Shown here piece by piece: positions 55,641 through 64,000 of a DNA stretch of 64,000 nucleotides; positions within the stretch are counted from its first letter, which is position 1; each line of letters opens with the position of its first letter. Source of the stretch: Larix kaempferi (taxonomy: Eukaryota; Streptophyta; Pinopsida; Pinales; Pinaceae); NCBI GenBank assembly GCA_027924585.1, contig BSBM01000602.1:5517501-5581500 (forward strand), given 5' to 3'. The position numbers were made by a program, and so were the translations under genes. The notes under the pieces were generated by a model. The model ran no database searches. It was not told where the DNA came from and saw only the letters and a program-made list of their open reading frames with translations.

Positions 55641-58600
55641 TTCCACGCAACGTAGAAACAGACCATCAGATCAAGGTAGGGTTTAGTAAGCAGCCTTTGT
55701 GTTGCAACCCTTCTCCAACATGACAAACAAACATTTGTAGGACTGCGGTAGCTTCAGAACAAGCTCAAACAGACCACGGTTGGGGTGAGATTGAAACCTA
55801 GGGCTGCGGCCCCCCCTTTTCTGCCAAAAAGCAACCCAACAGGACTTCTACAGATGGATCGGACCTTAACAAGACCATTGTTGACGAGGCAGGCTGAATC
55901 AGACTCTCAACTAGGTAGATCAGGCTCACAAGTAACAGACAATCCTCAAACAAACTCGCAGATGGCTGATCTGACTTCAAACAAACCCTCAACAGCTCAC
56001 GGTTCAGTAGATCAACATTCAAACAAGTTCACGTGTGATAAATTAGTCATCCAAAGGTTCACGGCTAGGTTAGTAGCAACATAGAACAAATCAGATCTGA
56101 GAAATATGAGAAAGATAATCTCCAGCAGGTGTACGACCAAGCCAAACAGCAGCATAAGACCTTAAACCCTTGACGTCAAGTGGAAAAAACAAAATCAGAC
56201 CTGAGATGTGTTCATAAGATAATGATAAAATGAGGAGATTAAACTCCAATATATAGGATCTAAAACTTCTAGAAGGATCAAGTCTTTTTAATTCTTTAAT
56301 GAGTTAGGGTTCCACTAAATAAGGAAGGTACCAATAAAGGTTAAGACATCAACCACTTATATATAATTAAGATGTCTTAAGTGGGTACTAGCACATAAGG
56401 GTTAAGACACCAAAATAATAAAGCTACTTATAAATATAAAATATAATTAGGGTGTTTTTAGGTGGATACTAGGGTCAAGTCACCATACATACATATAAAT
56501 TAATTAGGTGAGGGTACAAGGACCAACAAGATGGTATAAGTCAAATCATAAAACAAGGATGGGTACATGACCCACAACCCCTAGGACCAAAGGGTGTACC
56601 ACAAAGGTGGGAAATCAACCCTAACTACCATAAGACCAAAGCATCAAGGTGGTACAAATCAAGACAACTCAAGGTGGGTAGATAACCCTTCTAACCACAA
56701 GACCAAGAAACAACAAGGTGTAAAGACAAAAGGTGAGCAACCATTCATCTCTCTCTCAAATGTACAAGTGTTCCATACACTAACTAAAAGTTCATCATCA
56801 CTGTATAAGGAAGGTCCACACTAGATGATGTGATCATATGGTCCTCCAGAGTGCTCCATAGATCAAATGCTAGTGACTCCATCAAGGGGTAGCCAGTCCC
56901 TTGAGAAGACCATCTAGCTCAGCCATCTCGAAGACCTAGGAGAGGAGGACATCACACATCATCATCTTGGTTAACTGACCAAGATCCTCCATTCTTAAAG
57001 AATGGATCTCAACCCTAGGCTGAGCTTCATCCCCAGACTGAATCATGTTGATCAACCCCCCGGTCCTTGACCAAGTCCTCCATTCTCTCGGAGAATAATC
57101 CTCATCCCTAGGTTGAGCTTTCAGTCCTAGACTGGATGTTGATCAACCACCTGTAGGACTTACTTGGTCCTCGTGACCAAGAACCTACCTGGTCCCAGAC
57201 TAGGAGGTCTCTGTCTCAACCTGCAGGATCTGCTTGATCCTCATGACCAAGAACCTGTCTGGTCCTAGACCAGAATACCCTAGAGACAAATAGGGGCTCT
57301 AGCCATATGCTAGGGACTTTTCCATGGAATCAACCTGCCCGGTCCCCAACCAAGAAACCCAAGAGATAGATGGGGGCCCTAGGGTACTTTCTAGGGACTT
57401 ACATTTTACTCTACCTGGTTAACTGACCAAGAACCCTAGTTAACTGACTAGGGTACCATCCTCTCTGAGAATGGGTCTCGCAACTACACTATCTTTAACA
57501 AAGGTTTCAACTGCAAATATATAACCAGTAGAGCAGATGTAATAGTAAAACTAATTAACAAAAATATAATTAAACAAAAGTATAGCAACAGTAAGAGAAC
57601 AAGTCTGGAAAATTACTTAATGAGATGGAACTTCCTTATACTCAGAAAATTAACTTTCAGATCTGACTTTGCCTCTCAGAGGCATGTCAATCAAATGGAA
57701 CAAAAACTGACCCTTACCTTAGGGTATGTACAAACCTAAGAGATAGATATAAAGTGGTGTAGGATAGGGTTAGACAATTACTGTAGAAGCTCCATGATCA
57801 GACCCAGCAGGTACCCAACAATAAGTGGCAGTTACAAAACCCTTAAAACAGTGTAGGAATACCTCATAGCAGAACTAAGTGGCAATAACACCCTTCAAAC
57901 CCTCATGACAGTGGACAAACCTCTCACTAGAGATAGCGGCACCCCCAAACAGGCCTAAACAGGCCGAAACAAGGTAGCAGCAGCCTTCAACAGGCTTAAA
58001 CAAGTAGCAGCAAGTGGTGGCAGCCTTAAACAAGACCTAGGTAAGTTGTGGCAGCCCTAAACCAGCAATGGCCTATCATCATGAGCAGCAACAGCCACAA
58101 AACAGACCTCAACCCCTCTTAACACAGACAAACAATGAACAGCAGGCTTCACATAAGTCTCAGCCCCCCTCAAGACAGTCAATCTAGGCAACGACAGTCC
58201 CAATATGGAAGATGAAACCCTCAAAACAATCATCACAGACAGTTGGCAGCATTACACAACAAATGGCATCCCTAAAACAGTCCACATGGGCAGTGGCCTC
58301 CCTTCACAACCCAATAACAGTCCACAGCTCACATGTGGGAGAGAGAAGCACACTCCAAGTAGGCAGCGACTGCCCTAGCAACACCCACAAACTTCCCTAA
58401 ACAACCCATACACAGCAGCGGCCACTCAAACTGCCCTAAACAACCCATACACAGCAGCGACCACTCAAACAGCCCACAAAAGGCAGCATCCTACTCAAGC
58501 AAGGTATAGCAGTCTGAAAAACAAGGTACAACAGCTTCTAAACAGAGTACAGCTCAAACGTGTAGAGGAGGGAGAAGCAGGCAGCTGGTGGAAGTCCAAA

Positions 58601-59279
58601 TCAAGAGAGCGCTCAGGCAAGAGAAGACTGGAAACCCTTGACGTCACCCAAGAATAAGCATGCATCAAACTGTAGACAATCATATAAGAAAAAACAGATC
58701 TGAATTGCCACTTCAAGATACACTCACAATGAAGAATTAGGTTTGTATTTATAGCCTCTTAAAGACTTCTAGAAGGATCCCCCTTCTAATTCTTCATTGA
58801 CTTAGGGTTCCTAAAAGTTAGGTTAAGATGTCATTTAAATGATGAATGTTACCCATTATAAAATTATAATTTAATATTAAGACGTCTTTAGGAGAGGCTA
58901 CTAGGGTTAAGACAAAGGGGTAGGGTGACATGCTTAAGGTGGGCGCTAGCACATAGGACCAACAAATAAGGGACAACACAAGATAAGGCTAACACAAGGC
59001 TAACCATCATAAATCAAGGATGGGTAAACACCCCTTCAAAACCAAAGGACCAAAGGTGTGACCACAAGGTGGGAAGATAACCCTTTTACCCACAAGACCA
59101 AGGGAGTAATGACAAGGTGGGAATGCAACCCATTTATCTATGTCTCAAATGTACAAGTGTTCCATACAATAACTGAAAGTTCTATCATCATCATATAAGG
59201 AAGGTCCCCACTAGATGATGTGATCTTGTGGTCCTCCTGACTGCTCCTGAGGTCAAGTGCTAGTGAGTTCATCAAGGGG

Positions 59280-59720
59280 TGGCCAGTCCCTTGATGAAAC
59301 AACCTAGCTCAACCATCTCGAAGACCTAGGAGAGGAGGGCATCACACATCATCATCTTGGTTGACTGACCAAGATCCACCTGGTTAACAGACTAGGTATG
59401 TACCTGCAGGAACTACTTGGTCCCAGACCAAGTATCTGCCTGGTCCCAAACCAGGATGTCTCTGTCTCTGCCTGCAGGTTCTGCTTGGTCCTTGTGACCA
59501 AGAAACTGTTTGGTCCCAGACCAAAATACCCTAGAGACAGATAGGGGCCCTAGCCACATGCTAGGGACTTTACCATGGCTCCAACCTGCTTGGTCTCAGA
59601 CCAAGAACCCCAGTAGACTATTGGGGGGCCTAGGGTACCTGCTAGGGACTTACTATGCCTGGTTAACTGACCAGGAACCCTAGTTAACTGATTAGGGTGC
59701 CATCCTCCAAGAGAATGGCT
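59280..59720 (-). repeat. Palindrome block of solo LTR 1
   Basis: Contains ACTTGGTCCCAGACCAAGT, CCTGGTCCCAAACCAGG, CTTGGTCCTTGTGACCAAG, TTGGTCCCAGACCAA (59510-59524), CCCTAGCCACATGCTAGGG, CTTGGTCTCAGACCAAG and CCTGGTTAACTGACCAGG. Order and spacing match the copia LTR block. Stems are mostly preserved while loops differ. Confidence 0.85.
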
Positions 59721-59749
59721 CTCACAGCTGCATTATCTTTAACAGCATT

Positions 59750-61072
59750 ACCCTAAGAAAGTACTAACTTGGTAGAATATGAGTAACAACATCTTTACCA
59801 AGGAGACATTCTAGATTTATCATATTATGTAGGTATTGGTCAACAGAAAGAGGGTTAAGATTAGAATGACTGTTATAAAGATGCAGACAAGAGGACAACA
59901 TTAATTAACAATTATTATCAGCCTCCACCCCAAATAATCCAAATCATAGGCGATTGTCTGCACTTTGATCTTACCTATGCTAGAAAGCAAGAATTTTTGG
60001 GGAAAATGAACAAAACATGCCTCTCCACCCTAGATCAGTCAATAAGAAGTCCTTGCTCTCTTAAAGCACTACCAAGGAGCATCATCAAAATCACTCTCTG
60101 CCTCATTTTATGATACTGGAAAAGTGGGAAAGCTCAACTAAACCATAATGTCTTTCTTAGAAAGTCAACGAGACAAAGAGAGATGCAGAAAAGTTAAGGG
60201 AGGATGTTATTATTTTGTGAAGCAGACGGGTTCAATAGGCCAAAGCATTACAGAGAATACAGATAAGAAGAAATAGAGCTCCCAGCAGAATTTGGAGGCA
60301 ATATAAATGAAGAATGCTTAGAGGTAGAGAACAATCCATAAATGACAGGGTAAATCAGACTGGTGAATTGGATGATGTTGAGGATTAAAACTAATGTCCC
60401 TGCTCCTTGTATTTTTATTTCACCTAAAAGTATTCAGGACCCTCAGGAGATTATCCAATTTTAAGATGTGGGCTTTTTTGTTGAGGTTTTTACATATCAC
60501 ACAACTACCCCATGGTATTAGGTTTTCAATGGTAATATATTTTCAAGCCCATCCATACCCTCACTTTGAACTACATAAACCATACTGGCAAAGCCAAAAT
60601 ATAAACATTGAAACTATTAATCCATCCACAGCAACTGAATCGAGGGAAAGCATTGTATAAATACCCAATTGAACCGGCATTAAAATTCAAGTCAATTTTT
60701 CAATTTTATATCAAAAACTCACAAGAGAAATCTTTTTAATGGACTAGGTGATTGTAACATATAGAGAAAATCAATCAAACACACAAGCACTAATGATAGT
60801 AAGTCACATCTGGCTGAAAAAAGCATGTTTTCGAAATAGAAGAAAATACAAATTTAAGCATTGCCTTAAGCATGCTGCCAATTTCAAAATTGCTTCTTGA
60901 ACATAAAAGTGAAATCTCCATTATAGTCATCTAAATCATTTCATTGTGCTCTATTATAATTCAAAAGTCTTGCCAGCTTCAAAACATTATGTGAACTTAG
61001 AGTATAGTTTAAAACATATTTCAGGTGAAATTATAATATCTTCTACATTTTTTACACAAATGCCTTATTGCT
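59750..61072 (+). other. Non-coding stretch
   Basis: No gene or element recognised. The open frame at 60394-60660 has no recognisable motif. Confidence 0.5.
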
Positions 61073-61200
61073 TTTAGCCCAAGGGTTTAGCTCAACTAGT
61101 TGTCACTAATGTTGCTAGGCATTTGCTAGCTCCGCGTCGACAGGTGCCCAATTTGAATCCCCCCTTGGGTGAGGTGTGTTACCCCCTTGTTAGTTTATTG
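61073..61200 (+). repeat. tRNA-like sequence, probable SINE fragment
   Basis: GGTTTAGCTCAACTAGTTG resembles a pol III A box in a tRNA-like context, and CCAATTTGAATCC about 55 bases later resembles a B box. The loops are too long and the stems too poor for a functional tRNA gene, so a tRNA-derived SINE is the better reading. The 3' part (CCTTGGGTGAGGTGTGTTAC) is of unknown origin. Confidence 0.45.
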
Positions 61201-61658
61201 AGCCCAAATCTGATCTACAGTCTCAAATAATTTACTACAATTACTAACTGCAAACACACTAAGATCCTAACTAATTACACAAAGAAAAAACACAGGAAAT
61301 CATTCACATTAGACACTTAGATTTACCCCGGAAAAACCCAACTATGAAAAAACCAGCAACATATTGATTTTAATTAAGAATAAAAATCATGGGCTCCCAT
61401 CCTGGGATAATGGCCCACAAAGAAATAATACAATGACATAATGCTAGCCTTCACACCTCAAGATCAATCCTTCGATCTTGCCGGTTGCTAATCCTCAATT
61501 GCCCCTTGCTCCTTTCCTCTGACTCTGCCCTGACACGTGCACTTGGATGAAAGTCCTTCTCCAACCATTCGGTGAGATCTCACTCATTCTGTGTGATAGT
61601 TGTATCTCCTCCTCTCCTTAGGCTCCCTTTTATATCATTCCAATGACTAAAATGTTGT
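61201..61658 (-). other. Possible minus-strand LTR remnant
   Basis: On the minus strand it contains GTTGGGTTTTTCCGGGGTAA, a phrase common in plant LTR R/U5 regions and similar to GGGTTTTTCCCGAGTT in the next LTR. Ends not defined. Confidence 0.35.
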
Positions 61659-62136
61659 TGTTAGTAACTACGTGAGGTATCCTCACTAGCTAGGTCGACC
61701 TACGAAAAGGAAAACAAATAAAAATGTATTTTATTATGCAAAAAGAGAAGTTGGCCCAGTGAAAGAAGACAAGTCGGCCCTAGTGAAAAAGTCACCCAGA
61801 AAACAGTATAAATAGGAGGGACACCTCCTCATTTGGACACACATCTCAAGCAAGTTCGCTCAAGCAAGGAAAAGTTTGCTATGGGTTGTAGAAGACTGAT
61901 TTTTTAGGCCCCTTCTTTTGTATTTTCTCTGTTTGTGATCTCTCTTGATATAGATCACTCTTATATCTGATGTACTTGTATCATGTACTGAATCTCTGAA
62001 TAACAAAGGTTTGATGGGTTTTTCCCGAGTTTGCGTTTTCCCAGGGTAAACTATTGTGTCTCTTGTGTGTTTCTGTGGATAGTTATATTGTTGAAAGAAA
62101 TGAAAATTATACTGCTATATTATTAAAAATCTAACA
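61659..62136 (+). repeat. LTR of a copia-like element, 478 bp
   Basis: Bounded by TGTTAG...CTAACA and followed immediately by a half-tRNA-type primer site. It contains a TATA box (TATAAATAGG, 61807-61816), and downstream TTTGTATTTTCTCTGTTTG and GATGGGTTTTTCCCGAG as in R/U5 regions. No second LTR or coding region was found in the remaining window, so it is a partial or solo copy. No clear target duplication was found. Confidence 0.65.
61807..61816 (+). promoter_or_regulatory. TATA box of the 61.7 kb LTR
   Basis: TATAAATAGG about 150 bp into the LTR, followed by a C-rich start-like region (GACACCTCCTCATTTG). Typical LTR pol II promoter. Confidence 0.55.
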
Positions 62137-62150
62137 GGTTATGGGCCCAC
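62137..62150 (+). other. Half-tRNA-type primer-binding site
   Basis: GGTTATGGGCCCAC abuts the LTR end. It is close to the complement of the initiator-Met tRNA anticodon arm (GGTTATGAGCCCCAC) rather than its 3' end, as in retroelements primed by half-tRNA fragments. Confidence 0.6.
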
Positions 62151-62621
62151 ACCATGCTCCTCCTCCGCAATTGCCGAAAACTAGGGCTTCTTGAGTCTAG
62201 GGTTTCCATCCACTAATCCAAAAGAAAAGCAGGAGTGCTCAAATTGCCCTAGGAGGGCACATCTTTCTATGGAGACAAACTTCAATTTGGTGAAGTTTCA
62301 GTTTTGACCTAAATTCTATAGAAACTACAGAAATTAGGGTTCCAGATTACGAGTTGTTCTAACCATAGATCTGGGAGAAAAGGAGGTCTATCCAACTTGC
62401 CTTGGGAGGTCACATTAGCCTCTAGATTTAGTTTTCTAAAAGTCCAAGTTTCAATTTTTGACCCTCTTATGCTAGGGTTTTTGCACCAGATCTGCCAAAA
62501 TGGTTGTTGGACTTGTTACCAGCTAAGTTGTACTTAGATGGTTTCAAGTGAGCCTGCAAAGATAGAACAAGTTTACTAGTTCAAGTTCAGAAGATTAGAA
62601 GTCCTAGCAGGCCACCTTGGG
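62151..62621 (+). other. Non-coding stretch after the LTR
   Basis: No gag or other coding signature, although an internal region would be expected here. Repeated TAGGGTTT phrases only. Confidence 0.45.
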
Positions 62622-62893
62622 CCTCTTTTCAATACAAATCACATGTCCATGCCCTATAGGGAATTGTAATAAAGTGCCATAGCATGATGGTTTTGTAAAA
62701 GACTTGGCTTCCCTAAACGTAGGTATCAATCCGGGTATTCCAAGGTGTTTTTTCGGCCCTCTTTTCAATACAAATCACATGTCCATGCCCTGCAGGGAAT
62801 TGTAATAAAGTGCCATAGCATGATGGTTTTGTAAAAGACTTGGCTTCCCTAAACATAGGTATCAATCTAGGTATTCCAAGGTGTTTTTTCCCT
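62622..62893 (+). repeat. Two tandem copies of a 136-bp unit
   Basis: Copies start at 62622 and 62758 with CCTCTTTTCAATACAAATCA and include GGGAATTGTAATAAAGTGCC and TATTCCAAGGTGTTTTTTC. They differ at about four positions. Confidence 0.93.
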
Positions 62894-64000
62894 TGTTAAT
62901 TATACTTTGTTTGTCAACAAGGTATAATTTTCGAGTTTTTCACCTAGTCCTCCAAAGTTGGAATACTCCTCTTGGTCCCTGGGCCTTGGGAGGTTATTAA
63001 AGTCTAAGTGTCAATGTATATTACCATGCTACGCATTAATATTGAGTCGTATGGACATGTGCTAGGTCCCCCTAAGTTTTTTTATGTTTCACAAAAAATA
63101 ATTTTTTTCCGTAAACTTAGGGTATTTTTTAAATGTTTAATTGGAAAAATAAAAAATGTAATAGAAGTGTGGTTAGGAGGTGAAATTCACCATGGGGGTG
63201 CTCGTTTTCTAACCTAGAGCACCCATAATACCCCTAAACCCACTTTCATACATATTTGAGTGACTATTCATCACTCAAATCTATTTTCTCTCAAAAAATT
63301 TAAAAAAAAAAGTGAATAAAAATAAGAAAATAATAAAAAATGAGAGAAAATCAAGCTCCTAAATTGAAGGAATCTTGTCCCAATCAAAATCCAGTTAACT
63401 GAGGATCAAATCGGAGGGTGATTGGAGTTTATTAGATATCAAATCGGAGGAGATCCCAATCAATTGGAAGAAGGGCGAGTTTACTCCTCAAAGGGGGGGC
63501 TCATATCTCCATAAGGTGGGCGAATTTCACATATGGCAGCCCATTGTTGGTTGGTGATCTATCCAAGATGAGGGTGCATCTCTTCTTGAGGATGTGGCTC
63601 CCACTCAAGTGAAACTCAATCTCAATCCCCCTTTGTTCACTAGAACTCGCCCTTTCACCCTTAGTGAGGAAATGCGCCCCTCTTGGAATCTCTTGGCTCA
63701 AAATTCTATAAAAGTGAGGCCCATTTGCATTGTTGAGGATGATTCTCTGCATGTTGTGGAACCTTTGCTCTCAAGTGTAATTTTATTGTTGAATCTCTTT
63801 ATGAATAAAAGGCTTTGGAGGTCTAATTTGGTGTCTTTGGCTCGAGGTGGATGATTAGTGTCTCTCATATGTGTTGGGGTAATCTGTAGAAGTTTTTTGC
63901 TTTCACTTGCTTCTTTTGTCAATACTAGCTTAATGAAGGATTAGTATTAATTAGTAAGAATGAGTATAGAAGTCTCTTTTACTCATTTAAATCATTCTTT
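62894..64000 (+). other. Non-coding stretch to window end
   Basis: No element recognised. A plus-strand open frame at 63594-63854 and minus-strand frames at 63501-63922 overlap each other and show no family motif. Confidence 0.45.

Larger units (their letters stand above)
49346..55655 (-). mobile_element. hAT DNA transposon inserted in LTR 2
   Basis: The exact 8-bp duplication AAACAGAC flanks it (49338-49345 and 55656-55663). Termini are imperfect inverted repeats: CTATGCTGTC on the left, CTACGTTGCG inward from the right. Subterminal regions are dense in GGGAGCG-like motifs on both sides (49355-49440 and 55370-55640). The minus strand encodes a hAT transposase with a BED zinc finger at the start and the dimerisation domain at the end. 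Removing the LTR inserted at 52109-54586 leaves about 3.8 kb, a normal size for a plant hAT element. Confidence 0.92.
48464..57500 (-). mobile_element. Solo LTR 2, inserted in LTR 1
   Basis: Starts TGTTAAA and ends TTTAACA, a perfect inverted terminus, flanked by the exact duplication AAGGT (48459-48463 and 57501-57505). Without the hAT insertion it is about 2.7 kb. Its left part (CATAATTTTCATCTCTTTCA, ACTTTAACACTAC) and right part (palindrome block 56880-57478, GAATGGGTCTCGCAACTACAC) are similar to LTR 1, so both belong to one family, related to the copia LTRs at 18-29 kb. It is interrupted by the hAT transposon. Confidence 0.9.
48278..59744 (-). mobile_element. Solo LTR 1 (outermost element of the nest)
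   Basis: Left piece 48278-48458 and right piece 57506-59744 together form an LTR of about 2.4 kb, flanked by the exact 5-bp duplication GCATT (48273-48277 and 59745-59749). The right end reads CTGCATTATCTTTAACA. The left end is eroded (TATTTAGGG where LTR 2 has TGTTAAATTTTGGTTAGGG). No internal region is attached, so it is a solo LTR. It carries a palindrome block at 59280-59720 like that of the copia LTRs, with the same spacing but diverged sequence. Interrupted by LTR 2. Confidence 0.85.

Noticed and set aside
55355-55726. Overlapping long frames on both strands at 55.35-55.73 kb
   Set aside because: Produced by GGGAGCG repeats of the hAT subterminal region, which keep all frames open. No protein family is recognisable.
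60394-60660. Open frame starting MSLLLVFLFHLKVF
   Set aside because: Hydrophobic start is due to T-rich DNA; no signature or context.
61073-61200. A functional tRNA gene
   Set aside because: A- and B-box-like segments are present but no cloverleaf with proper acceptor and anticodon stems can be drawn.

Overview
The window looks like intergenic DNA from a large, repeat-rich seed-plant genome, most probably a conifer. Nearly all recognisable coding sequence belongs to decayed transposable elements. No complete host gene, tRNA, rRNA or CRISPR array was found. The conifer call rests on a Penelope-like element with a C-terminal GIY-YIG endonuclease (3.1-5.6 kb), a class known in conifers (the 'Dryad' elements) and not expected in flowering plants, and on long-LTR copia and gypsy remnants. 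The species cannot be named from sequence alone.

Layout. 1-2.8 kb: LINE with RT, zinc-binding and RNase H domains. 3.1-5.6 kb: Penelope-like element. 6.5-7.3 kb: decayed unknown coding sequence. 7.7-12.3 kb: Ty3/gypsy element with two LTRs, gag, protease and integrase but no recognisable RT. 12.9-15.7 kb: 5'-truncated LINE on the minus strand. 18.4-29.6 kb: minus-strand copia array LTR-internal-LTR-internal-LTR. Its 1.9 kb internal regions carry only gag-protease joined to a pol tail, and its middle LTR contains a 352-bp miniature LTR element. 31.1-38.6 kb: another minus-strand LTR element of unrecognised coding content, carrying a 1,052-bp non-autonomous hAT-like element. 38.6-47.6 kb: AT-rich sequence full of local tandem duplications, including four copies of a 586-bp copia-gag fragment. 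48.3-59.7 kb: a four-level nest. 61-62.2 kb: a tRNA-like repeat and an LTR with a half-tRNA-type primer-binding site.

The nest gives a relative order of events: solo LTR 1 (TSD GCATT) contains solo LTR 2 (TSD AAGGT), which contains a hAT transposon (TSD AAACAGAC), whose transposase is split by a fourth insertion, a solo copia LTR (TSD AACCC). All four target duplications match exactly.

The least conventional signal is in the copia LTRs. A block of about 450 bp holds at least twelve short palindromes, many built on GGTC...GACC. Most stems are kept while loops vary, and one shows a compensatory base-pair change between families. No element here is intact for autonomous transposition. Elements interact mainly by insertion into one another and by LTR-LTR recombination.
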